Part shown: in pieces, positions 26,486-34,134 of the stretch
How the letters are laid out: each line of letters opens with the position of its first letter
Numbering within the stretch: the first letter of the stretch is position 1
Position numbers and translations under genes: made by a program
The notes under the pieces: generated by a model
What the model was told of the DNA's origin: nothing
What the model saw: only the letters and a program-made list of their open reading frames with translations
Databases searched by the model: none
Source: Streptomyces pinistramenti
GTDB lineage: Bacteria; Actinomycetota; Actinomycetes; Streptomycetales; Streptomycetaceae
Assembly (NCBI RefSeq): GCF_020564935.1
Contig: NZ_JAJCXB010000003.1
Coordinates: 62,001 to 126,000 of the forward strand
Reading direction: 5' to 3'
Length of the DNA: 64,000 nt

Positions 26486-27190
26486 TCACCAGAGGTCGCC
26501 GTCGCGCCAGTCGCAGGTCAGGCGGGTGCTGAGGTCGAGCGGGACGGTGGTCGGCAGGACGTAGAGGTTGCCGTCCTCGTCCGGGGTGGGGCGGACGCCT
26601 TCCGGAGTGAAGGCCGAGGACGGGCCGCGCCAGAGTTGCCAGCCGCGAGCGGTGTAGAAGGCGGTGGCTGCATCGGAGGCGCAGAGGGCGCCCAGGTCGT
26701 AGCCGCCGCGTACCACCCGTTCCAGGGCTCCCATCAGCACCGCGCCATGGCCCCGCCCGCGTCGGTCCGCGCGGACGCCGACGCCCTCCACGTAGCCGCA
26801 GCGCAGGGCCCGGCCGCCGTGCAGCAGCCGGCGTTGGACGACGGAGGCGTGCCCGATCAGCTCGCCGTTCTCGTGAATCAGGGCGTGCAGGCCGCCGCAG
26901 GCGTGTTCCCAGTCCTCGGCCGTCATGGTGTCGAAGACATCGTGGAGGAGGGCGCGGGCGGAGCGGAGGGTGGTCGCGTCGAGGTCGGCGGTGTGGGCGA
27001 TGCGCAAGGTGGTCGCGTTGCCGGGAGGTGTGGGGTGGTCGGCGCCTGGTGGATGGCCCTGCTCAGGTGCCACCGCCGATGCGCTGTACGGGGCGTCACC
27101 GGCCGCACCAGTCTCAACGGCCGCGCAGCGTTCTCCGCCCACACCACCCTCATCAGTGCCTTCGCCCACGGCGGTCCTTTCCGTCCTCAT
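26486..27190 (-). CDS. Aminoglycoside 2'-N-acetyltransferase (AAC(2')-I) family protein
   Basis: This 234-residue GNAT enzyme closely follows the chromosomal AAC(2')-Ic family of mycobacteria. Shared segments include HTADLD, TAEDWEHACGGLHALIHENG, VVQRRLLHGG, ALRCGYVEGVGVRADRRGRG (the acetyl-CoA loop), YDLGALCASDAATAFYTARG and the C-terminal LTCDWRDGDLW. Family members acetylate aminoglycosides at the 2' amine with acetyl-CoA. The core is about 175 residues; the first 60 residues are an extra glycine/alanine/proline-rich leader. ATG 27190 follows GGGAG; a later start would give family length. Divergent from kdpD. Confidence 0.85.
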   Translation of the reverse strand: MRTERTAVGEGTDEGGVGGERCAAVETGAAGDAPYSASAVAPEQGHPPGADHPTPPGNATTLRIAHTADLDATTLRSARALLHDVFDTMTAEDWEHACGGLHALIHENGELIGHASVVQRRLLHGGRALRCGYVEGVGVRADRRGRGHGAVLMGALERVVRGGYDLGALCASDAATAFYTARGWQLWRGPSSAFTPEGVRPTPDEDGNLYVLPTTVPLDLSTRLTCDWRDGDLW

Positions 27191-27574
27191 AGCTCTCCCG
27201 GTCGTAGCGTTCAGTCGTAAACGATCAGCCGTAGGTCGGCCCTGGCAGTCGGTCGAATCGGCCGGCCCTACCTGCCGTACCGGCCGGCCGCCCCCGCCGT
27301 AACCGTCACAGCACACATCGTCGCAGTCCGTCGACAACGGCAGGGACCGGGCGCTTCCGACGGACGGAACCGGGACGGAGCTGCGGTTTTGCCGGGCCGG
27401 AGAGAGCGGTTCGGGGGCTCGTCGCGCTGGCCGTCAGGGGTGCGGCGCGACATCAGGGTCGCGTCAAAACCCTTCCCCGCCTCGGCCTCCTGGGCGTTTG
27501 TCCGCTCCGGGGGTAGGTACTGTCGGAGCAGGTCCAGCCCGGTGGGGGCGGCCTTCACGTAAGACAATGAGGCC
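27191..27574. other. Divergent region between the acetyltransferase and kdpD
   Basis: This 384-base gap between two divergent starts should carry both promoters. TAAGAC at about 27560-27565 could be a -10 box for kdpD, nine bases before ATG 27575, which would make a nearly leaderless message. No strong palindrome seen. Confidence 0.35.
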
Positions 27575-30130
27575 ATGGCACGCGGCAAGCTACGGATATA
27601 TCTCGGCGCGGCACCTGGCGTCGGCAAGACGTACGCGATGCTGTCGGAGGCGCACCGCCGTGTGGAGCGGGGGACGGACCTCGTGGTGGCGTTCGTCGAG
27701 CACCACGGCAGGCCGCGTACGGAAGTGATGCTGCACGGGCTGGAGCAGGTGCGGCGCCGTGAGATGGAGTACCGGGGCGCGGCGTTCACCGAGATGGACG
27801 TCGACGCGGTTCTGGAGCGCAGGCCGGCCGTCGCTCTCGTCGACGAGCTGGCGCACACCAACGTTCCCGGTTCGCGCAACGGCAAGCGGTGGCAGGACAT
27901 CGAGGAGCTGCTGGAAGCCGGCATCGATGTGATCTCCACGGTCAACATCCAGCATCTGGAATCGCTCGGGGACGTGGTCGAGGCCATAACCGGTGTCCGG
28001 CAGCAGGAGACCGTTCCGGATGAGGTGGTGCGCCGGGCCGGGCAGCTCGAACTCGTCGACATGTCGCCACAGGCGCTGCGTCGTCGGATGGCGCACGGCA
28101 ACATCTACCAGTCGGACAAGGTGGACGCCGCGCTGTCCAACTACTTCCGCCCGGGGAATCTCACGGCGCTGCGCGAGCTGGCGCTGCTGTGGGTCGCCGA
28201 CCGGGTGGACGAATACCTCCAGCAGTACCGTGCCGAGCATTCCATCCGTTCCACCTGGCAGGCGCGCGAGCGAATAGTGGTCGGGCTGACCGGCGGTCCG
28301 GAGGGCCGTACCCTCATCCGCCGTGCCGCGCGGATGGCGGCGAAGGGCTCGGGCAGCGAGGTACTCGCCGTGTACATCGCGCGCAGCGACGGGCTGACGT
28401 CCGCCTCGCCCAAGGAACTGGCCGTCCAGCGCACCCTGGTGGAGGACCTGGGCGGGACGTTCCACCACGTCATCGGGGACGACATTCCGGCGGCACTGCT
28501 GGAGTTCGCGCGGGGCGTGAACGCCACCCAGATCGTGTTGGGCTCCAGCCGCCGCAAGACCTGGCAGTACGTGTTCGGGCCCGGTGTCGGTGCCACCGTC
28601 GCCCGGGAGTCGGGCCCCGATCTGGACGTGCACATCGTCACGCACGGCGAGGTCGCCAAGGGGCGCGGGCTGCCGGTGGCGCGCGGTGCCCGGCTGGGGC
28701 GGGCGCGGATCATCGCCGGCTGGCTGGTGGGGGTGGTGGCGCCGGTGCTGCTGTCGCTGCTGCTGACCAGCGTCGAGGAGGGGCCGGGCCTGGCCAATGA
28801 CGTGCTGCTGTTCCTGTTCCTGACGGTGGTCGCGGCGCTGCTCGGCGGGCAGTTGCCTGCGCTGGCGTCGGCGGCTGTCGGGTCGATGCTGCTGAATTTC
28901 TACTTCACGCCGCCGACGCACACCCTCACGGTCAGCGATCCGGAGAATCTCGTCGCCATCGTGATCTTCTTCGCGGTGGCGGTCTCGGTTGCTTCGGTCG
29001 TGGATCTGGCGGCCCGCCGTACCCACCAGGCGGCCCGGCTGCGCGCCGAGTCGGAGATCCTGTCGTTCCTGGCGGGCAGTGTGCTGCGGGGCGAGACGAG
29101 TCTGGACGCGCTGCTGGAGCGGGTGCGGGAGACGTTCGCGATGGACGCGGTGGCGCTGCTGGAGCGGCAGAGCGATGTGGATCCGTGGACCTGCGCGGGC
29201 CGGGTGGGGGAGGTGTCGGACGGCACGGAGCTGCTGCGGCCCGAGGACGCGGACGTGGACATGCCGGTCGGCGACCACATGGCGCTGGCGCTGAGCGGGC
29301 GGGTGCTGCCCGCCGAGGACCGCAGGGTGCTGGCGGCGTTCGCCGCACAGGCCGCCGTCGTCCTGGACCGGCAGCGGCTGGTGGGGGAGGCGGCGCGGGC
29401 CCAGGAGCTGGCGGAGGGCAACCGGATCAGGACGGCGCTGCTGGCCGCGGTCAGTCACGATCTGCGGACGCCGCTCGCCGGTATCAAGGCGTCGGTCACC
29501 TCGCTGCGCTCCGACGACGTCGCCTGGTCGCAGGAGGACGAGGCGGAGCTGCTGGCCGGCATCGAGGCGGGCGCCGACCGGCTCGATCACCTGGTCGGCA
29601 ACCTCTTGGACATGTCGCGGCTGCAGACCGGCACGGTCACCCCGCTGATCCGGGAGATCGATCTCGACGAGGTGGTACCGATGGCGCTCGGTGGGGTGCC
29701 GGAGGACAGTGTGACGCTGGACATCCCGGAGGAGCTGCCGATCATCGCCGTCGATCCGGGGCTGCTGGAGCGTGCGGTGGCCAACCTGGTGGAGAACGCG
29801 GTGAAGTACAGCCCGGACGCCACGGGGGTGCTGGTTGCGGCGAGTGCGCTGGGTGACCGGGTGGAGCTGCGGATCGTGGACCGCGGTCCCGGCGTGCCGG
29901 ACGAGGCCAAGGACCGGATCTTCGAGCCGTTCCAGCGTCATGGTGACGCGCCGCGCGGCGCGGGGGTGGGCCTGGGGCTCGCCGTGGCGCGCGGGTTCGC
30001 CGAGGCGATGGGCGGCACGCTCGTCGCGGAGGACACCCCGGGCGGCGGGATGACGATGGTGCTCACGGTGCGGGCGGCGCCGGGGCGTCCGCCGGTCAGG
30101 CCGGATCTGCCGGCCCAGGCCGTCACATGA
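27575..30130 (+). CDS. kdpD: KdpD, potassium/turgor sensor histidine kinase
   Basis: This 851-residue sensor controls kdp expression through KdpE. The N-terminal KdpD domain has Walker A GAAPGVGKTYAML (residues 11-23) and ALVDELAHTNVPGSRN (Walker B). A universal-stress-like domain follows (about 225-360). Four membrane helices (about 375-480, DUF4118) precede a GAF-like region, then HisKA with H628 in VSHDLRTPLAG, and HATPase with NAVKYSPDA and GVGLGLAVARG. All domains are present and in order. It is followed 103 bases later by kdpE. Confidence 0.95.
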   Translation: MARGKLRIYLGAAPGVGKTYAMLSEAHRRVERGTDLVVAFVEHHGRPRTEVMLHGLEQVRRREMEYRGAAFTEMDVDAVLERRPAVALVDELAHTNVPGSRNGKRWQDIEELLEAGIDVISTVNIQHLESLGDVVEAITGVRQQETVPDEVVRRAGQLELVDMSPQALRRRMAHGNIYQSDKVDAALSNYFRPGNLTALRELALLWVADRVDEYLQQYRAEHSIRSTWQARERIVVGLTGGPEGRTLIRRAARMAAKGSGSEVLAVYIARSDGLTSASPKELAVQRTLVEDLGGTFHHVIGDDIPAALLEFARGVNATQIVLGSSRRKTWQYVFGPGVGATVARESGPDLDVHIVTHGEVAKGRGLPVARGARLGRARIIAGWLVGVVAPVLLSLLLTSVEEGPGLANDVLLFLFLTVVAALLGGQLPALASAAVGSMLLNFYFTPPTHTLTVSDPENLVAIVIFFAVAVSVASVVDLAARRTHQAARLRAESEILSFLAGSVLRGETSLDALLERVRETFAMDAVALLERQSDVDPWTCAGRVGEVSDGTELLRPEDADVDMPVGDHMALALSGRVLPAEDRRVLAAFAAQAAVVLDRQRLVGEAARAQELAEGNRIRTALLAAVSHDLRTPLAGIKASVTSLRSDDVAWSQEDEAELLAGIEAGADRLDHLVGNLLDMSRLQTGTVTPLIREIDLDEVVPMALGGVPEDSVTLDIPEELPIIAVDPGLLERAVANLVENAVKYSPDATGVLVAASALGDRVELRIVDRGPGVPDEAKDRIFEPFQRHGDAPRGAGVGLGLAVARGFAEAMGGTLVAEDTPGGGMTMVLTVRAAPGRPPVRPDLPAQAVT

Positions 30131-30233
30131 GCCGCGTGAGCCGCGGGGCGGGACAGGCCGCCGCTCCGCCCGCCCCCCTTCTTCCTTCCGCGGGCCCGGA
30201 CCCGTGGACACCGATACCGCGAGGAGAACGCCA

Positions 30234-30917
30234 GTGAACCGGGTGCTTGTGGTCGATGACGAGCCGCAGATCGTCCGCGCCCTCGTGATCAACCTGAAGG
30301 CGCGCAAGTACGAGGTCGATGCCGCAGCCGACGGGGCCAGTGCCCTGAAACTGGCCGCTGCCCGGCATCCCGACGTCATCGTGCTGGACCTCGGGCTGCC
30401 CGACATGGACGGCGTCGAGGTGATCAAGGGGCTGCGGGGCTGGACGCGGGTGCCGATCCTGGTGCTGTCCGCCCGGCAGACGTCCGACGAGAAGGTCGAG
30501 GCGCTGGATGCCGGGGCGGACGACTACGTCACCAAGCCGTTCGGCATGGATGAGCTGCTGGCCAGACTGCGGGCGGCGGTGCGCAGAGCGGAGCCGACCG
30601 GTTCAGCGGGGGCCGATGTGATCGTCGAGACGGCGGGTTTCACCGTCGATCTCGCGGCGAAGAAGGTCAACCGGGACGGCCGCGACATCCGGCTGACACC
30701 GACCGAGTGGCATCTCCTGGAGGTGCTGGTGCGCAACGCGGGCCGCCTGGTGAGCCAGAAGCAGCTGCTCCAGGAGGTGTGGGGTCCTTCGTACGGCAAG
30801 GAGACCAACTATCTGCGGGTCTACATGGCCCAGCTCCGCCGCAAGCTGGAGGGCGATCCCTCGCATCCGCGGCACTTCGTCACGGAGCCGGGGATGGGGT
30901 ACCGGTTCGAGCGGTGA
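30234..30917 (+). CDS. kdpE: KdpE, response regulator
   Basis: This 227-residue OmpR-type regulator has a receiver (1-115) with D8, D9 and phosphoacceptor D52 (VIVLDLGLPDMDG) and lysine in DDYVTKPFG. The DNA-binding winged helix covers about 130-227 (LTPTEWHLLEVLVRNAGRLV ... GMGYRFER). GTG 30234 follows GAGGAGA, giving VNRVLVVDDE; an upstream in-frame start would add ten residues. It should activate kdpFABC when KdpD signals low K+ or osmotic stress (family knowledge). Confidence 0.95.
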   Translation: MNRVLVVDDEPQIVRALVINLKARKYEVDAAADGASALKLAAARHPDVIVLDLGLPDMDGVEVIKGLRGWTRVPILVLSARQTSDEKVEALDAGADDYVTKPFGMDELLARLRAAVRRAEPTGSAGADVIVETAGFTVDLAAKKVNRDGRDIRLTPTEWHLLEVLVRNAGRLVSQKQLLQEVWGPSYGKETNYLRVYMAQLRRKLEGDPSHPRHFVTEPGMGYRFER

Positions 30918-31000
30918 GGGGCGGCCGTCCGCGGGGTTCGTACGCCGCGCGGGACGGTGAAGAGGGTGTCCGGGCAGTGATCGGGGGTCCGGCGCACCGG

Positions 31001-31006
31001 TACGCT
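31001..31006 (+). promoter_or_regulatory. -10 box ahead of the OB-fold gene
   Basis: TACGCT matches TANNNT and ends six bases before ATG 31013. If used, transcription starts at the start codon; the GGAG in between (31007-31010) would then not be in the message. Confidence 0.3.
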
Positions 31007-31012
31007 GGAGTT

Positions 31013-31411
31013 ATGAGTGCTGGGATCCGATCCGAGAAGCCGGCCGGCCGCTTCCGCCGGATGCTCGACAGGCTGTCGTCCTCCGAGGAGGAGCTGCAGA
31101 CCGCCGAGCTGCGGGAGGATACGCAGGCGACGGGCTGCACCCGTATATGCGACTGCGACGACCGGCAGATCGTGAAGGTCACCGGCACCCTGCGGCACGT
31201 GACGCTGCGGCCGCGTGCCGGTGTGCCCGCGCTGGAGGCGGAGCTGTTCGACGGCTCGGCCGCGCTCGATGTGGTGTGGCTCGGCCGCCGCTCCATCGTC
31301 GGCATAGAGCCGGGCCGCAAGCTCATCGCCTCGGGCCGGGTCTCCATGAGCCACGGACGCCGGGTGCTCTTCAATCCGAAGTACGAACTCCGACCGCTCG
31401 GACAGGAGTAG
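31013..31411 (+). CDS. OB-fold nucleic-acid-binding domain protein
   Basis: This 132-residue protein has an N-terminal helix (RFRRMLDRLSSSEEELQTAE) and an OB-fold domain (about 45-130) similar to the anticodon-binding/RecG-type OB fold: IVKVTGTLRHVTLRPRAGVPALEAELFDGSAALDVVWLGRRSI...GRVSMSHGRRVLFNPKYEL. It probably binds single-stranded nucleic acid. It starts three bases ahead of the DUF3159 gene's reading unit and both occur together in mycobacteria (near ceoBC). Precise role unknown. Confidence 0.82.
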   Translation: MSAGIRSEKPAGRFRRMLDRLSSSEEELQTAELREDTQATGCTRICDCDDRQIVKVTGTLRHVTLRPRAGVPALEAELFDGSAALDVVWLGRRSIVGIEPGRKLIASGRVSMSHGRRVLFNPKYELRPLGQE

Positions 31412-31414
31412 CCG

Positions 31415-32305
31415 GTGACGTCTCACGACCGACCGACCACTGACGCTTTCGCAGAATCCCCGCCCGCCGCCGCTGCGCACCCGGACTCCTCCGCAGACCC
31501 GGCCGCGGGCGCGGGCACGCCAGGAGTGGCCGCCGACGGCAAGACCGTTACCGAGGCGGCCCTGTTCGAGGCGTTCGGCGGGGTCCGGGGCATGGTGGAG
31601 ACCGTGCTGCCGGGCCTGCTGTTCGTCACGATCTTCACGGTGAACAAGGACCTGCACGTCTCGGCAATCGCCGCGCTGGCGGTCTCGCTGGTGCTGGCCG
31701 CGGTGCGGCTGGTCCGCAAGGACACCGTCAAGCACGCCTTCGGCGGGGTCTTCGGCGTCGCGTTCGGTGTGGTCTTCGCGATGATGACCGGCAACGCCAA
31801 GGACTTCTACCTGCCGGGGATGCTGTACACGCTGGGCCTCGCGGTGGCGTACATCGTGACGACCGTCGCGGGTGTCCCGCTGATCGGGCTGATCCTGGGC
31901 CCGGTGTTCAAGGAGAACCTGTCCTGGCGCACCCGTAACCCCGGCCGCAAGAAGGCGTACGCGAAGGCCAGCTGGGCGTGGGGGCTGATCCTGTTCGCCA
32001 AGTGCGCGATTCTCTTCCCGCTGTACTGGTGGGCCGACACCGCTCAGCTCGGCTGGGTGCTGATCGCGTTGAAGATCCCGCCGTTCCTCCTCGCCGTCTA
32101 CCTGACCTGGGTGTTCCTGGCGAAGGCGCCGGCGCCGATCGACGTGTTCGCGGAGATGGAGGCCGAGGAGAAGGCGGAGCAGGAGGCGAAGGAGCGCGCG
32201 AAGCGCGGCCTTGCCGTGGACGGGCCGGCGCAGGGCGCCGTGCCCGAAGCCGCGGATGCGGGTGTCCGCGGGCGGTCGCAGGACGGGCCGCGCCACCGCC
32301 GCTGA
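31415..32305 (+). CDS. DUF3159 membrane protein
   Basis: This 296-residue protein of the DUF3159 family has an alanine/proline-rich N-terminus, then KTVTEAALFEAFGGVRGMVETVLPGLLFV and about six membrane helices (residues 60-230). A charged helical tail (EMEAEEKAEQEAKERAKR) follows. Motifs FKENLSWRTRNPGRKKAYAKASWAWGL lie in a cytoplasmic loop. Function is unknown; it sits between the OB-fold gene and the TrkA pair in several actinobacteria, which hints at a link to ion homeostasis. Start GTG 31415. Confidence 0.83.
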   Translation: MTSHDRPTTDAFAESPPAAAAHPDSSADPAAGAGTPGVAADGKTVTEAALFEAFGGVRGMVETVLPGLLFVTIFTVNKDLHVSAIAALAVSLVLAAVRLVRKDTVKHAFGGVFGVAFGVVFAMMTGNAKDFYLPGMLYTLGLAVAYIVTTVAGVPLIGLILGPVFKENLSWRTRNPGRKKAYAKASWAWGLILFAKCAILFPLYWWADTAQLGWVLIALKIPPFLLAVYLTWVFLAKAPAPIDVFAEMEAEEKAEQEAKERAKRGLAVDGPAQGAVPEAADAGVRGRSQDGPRHRR

Positions 32306-32320
32306 CCGCTCACCGAAGTG

Positions 32321-32360
32321 CCGCAGGGCCCGGGAACCGTTCGGTTCCCGGGCCCTGCGG
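32321..32360. terminator. Bidirectional terminator hairpin
   Basis: A 19-bp perfect inverted repeat (32321-32339 with 32342-32360) separates the convergent DUF3159 and TrkA genes. The formal loop is TT; in practice the top two pairs would open. Confidence 0.8.
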
Positions 32361-32413
32361 TGTTTGCCTGCCGGGCGGGCCGCTGCGCCGTGCGCGCGGG
32401 CCCGCCCGTGGTG

Positions 32414-33085
32414 TCAGCTTTCCTTCCGGCGGACCGACAGCAGGTCCTCCAGCTGCTCCTCGCGCGACTGGGCCGCGACGAACAGCAGCTCATCGCCCGC
32501 CTCCAGGGCGTCCTCCTTGTTGGGGGTGAGCACCCGCGTGCCGCGGATGATCGTCACCAGGGAGGTGTCCTCGGGCCACTCCACATCGCCGACCCGGGTG
32601 CCGGCCAGGGCCGCCTCCGGGGGCAGCGTCAGCTCGACGAGGTTGGCGTCGCCGTGGCTGAAGCGCAGCAGCCGTACGAGGTCGCCGACGCTCACCGCCT
32701 CCTCGACCAGGGCGGACATCAGGCGCGGGGTGGAGACGGCGACGTCGACGCCCCAGGACTCGTTGAAGAGCCACTCGTTCTTCGGGTTGTTGACCCGGGC
32801 GACCACCCGCGGTACGCCGTACTCGGTCTTGGCGAGCAGCGAGACGACGAGGTTGACCTTGTCGTCTCCGGTCGCCGCGATGACGACGTTGCAGCGTTGC
32901 AGCGCCGCCTCGTCCAGCGAGGTGATCTCGCAGGCGTCGGCCAGCAGCCACTCGGCGAGCGGCACCCGCTCGACGGAGATGGCGGTCGGCGCCTTGTCGA
33001 TGAGCAGGATCTCGTGCCCGTTCTCCAGCAGTTCGCCCGCGATGGAACGGCCCACCGCGCCCGCGCCGGCAATCGCGACCCTCAT
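32414..33085 (-). CDS. TrkA-type potassium uptake regulatory protein (second of pair)
   Basis: This 223-residue RCK protein has an N-terminal Rossmann domain (MRVAIAGAGAVGRSIAGEL, then EILLIDKAP with an acidic residue for NAD(H)) and a C-terminal TrkA-C domain (about 140-220, VELTLPPEAALAGTRVGDV ... ALEAGDELLFVA). Such proteins bind to and gate K+ channels or transporters. Its start overlaps the stop of the next upstream TrkA gene by four bases, so the two are coupled. The pair corresponds in order to mycobacterial ceoB/ceoC. No Trk membrane subunit is adjacent, so the partner may be KimA or another channel. Confidence 0.88.
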   Translation of the reverse strand: MRVAIAGAGAVGRSIAGELLENGHEILLIDKAPTAISVERVPLAEWLLADACEITSLDEAALQRCNVVIAATGDDKVNLVVSLLAKTEYGVPRVVARVNNPKNEWLFNESWGVDVAVSTPRLMSALVEEAVSVGDLVRLLRFSHGDANLVELTLPPEAALAGTRVGDVEWPEDTSLVTIIRGTRVLTPNKEDALEAGDELLFVAAQSREEQLEDLLSVRRKES

Positions 33086-33756
33086 GCGTGGGCCTCCTCA
33101 GGTCCTTCGGCGAATGCCGCCTCGACCGTCTCGACGTCGTCGACGCGCATCATCACGTGCACCAGATCGCCTTCCTGCAGGACCGTCCGGGAGGTCGGCA
33201 GCATCGCCTCGCCCAGCCGGGTCAGGAAGGCGACGCGGACGCCGGTCTCTTCCTGGAGCTTGCCGATGGTGTTGCCGACCCAGGAGGCGGAGGTGTGCAC
33301 CTCGGCGAGCTGGACGCCGCCGCTGGGGTCGCGCCACAGCGGTTCGGCGCCGGACGGCAGCAGCCGGCGCAGCATCTGGTCCGCGGTCCAGCGGACGGTG
33401 GCGACGGTGGGGATGCCCAGGCGCTGGTAGACCTCGGCACGGCGCGGGTCGTAGATCCGGGCCGCGACGTTCTCGACGCCGAACATCTCGCGGGCCACCC
33501 GGGCGGCGATGATGTTGGAGTTGTCGCCGCTGGAGACGGCGGCGAACGCGCCCGCCTCCTCGATCCCGGCCTCGCGCAGGGTGTCCTGGTCGAAGCCGAC
33601 GCCGGTCACCCGGCGGCCGCCGAAGGAGGAGCCCAGGCGGCGGAAGGCGGTCGGGTCCTGGTCGACGACGGCGATGGTGTGGCCCTGGCTCTCCAGGGTC
33701 TGTGCGAGTGCGGAGCCGACGCGCCCGCATCCCATGATGACGATGTGCACCTTCAC
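33082..33756 (-). CDS. TrkA-type potassium uptake regulatory protein (first of pair)
   Basis: This 224-residue RCK protein has the same layout as its downstream neighbour: MKVHIVIMGCGRVGSALAQTLESQGH (NAD-binding glycine loop), AVVDQDPTAFRRL, GFDQDTLREAGIEEAGAFAAVSSGDNSN and a C-terminal TrkA-C domain (about 140-215). It is the promoter-proximal gene, with 378 bases before the divergent two-RCK gene. The two TrkA copies differ clearly and probably make a hetero-octameric gating ring (inference). Confidence 0.88.
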   Translation of the reverse strand: MKVHIVIMGCGRVGSALAQTLESQGHTIAVVDQDPTAFRRLGSSFGGRRVTGVGFDQDTLREAGIEEAGAFAAVSSGDNSNIIAARVAREMFGVENVAARIYDPRRAEVYQRLGIPTVATVRWTADQMLRRLLPSGAEPLWRDPSGGVQLAEVHTSASWVGNTIGKLQEETGVRVAFLTRLGEAMLPTSRTVLQEGDLVHVMMRVDDVETVEAAFAEGPEEAHA

Positions 33757-34134
33757 CTACCCCGCAGTCCTGATCATCCCGCTGACCTGCACAAACACCC
33801 TGCTCACTCTTCTCTCTCCGCCTGCCGGGCAACAACGGGGCAACGGCGTTCGGCGTTGCCCGGGGGACGAGCTTATGCCGCATCTCCTGCGCCGCCCTCA
33901 TCCGCGGGTGCGTTCCGGTCCGGGAAAGGACAGCGTGCACGGTTGGTGACGTTCCGGACACCAACCGAAGTGATGACGCGGGTTCCGTATCGAGGGTGTC
34001 CTGTGGGTGGGGCGGGTGTCCGCGGGCTGGCCTGCGGGGGTGCGTGCGGCGGCTTCGTGTGCGGCGGAGCGGGGGTATCCGGAGTGCCTGCCACCGGATG
34101 CGCCGCCCGGTGATCATGAGGCAACCTACGCGGT
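33757..34134. other. Divergent region between trkA pair and two-RCK gene
   Basis: These 378 bases lie between divergent starts and should contain promoters for both. They include a stretch of G/T-rich imperfect repeats (34001-34085) and no clear palindrome. No small gene was recognised. Confidence 0.35.
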
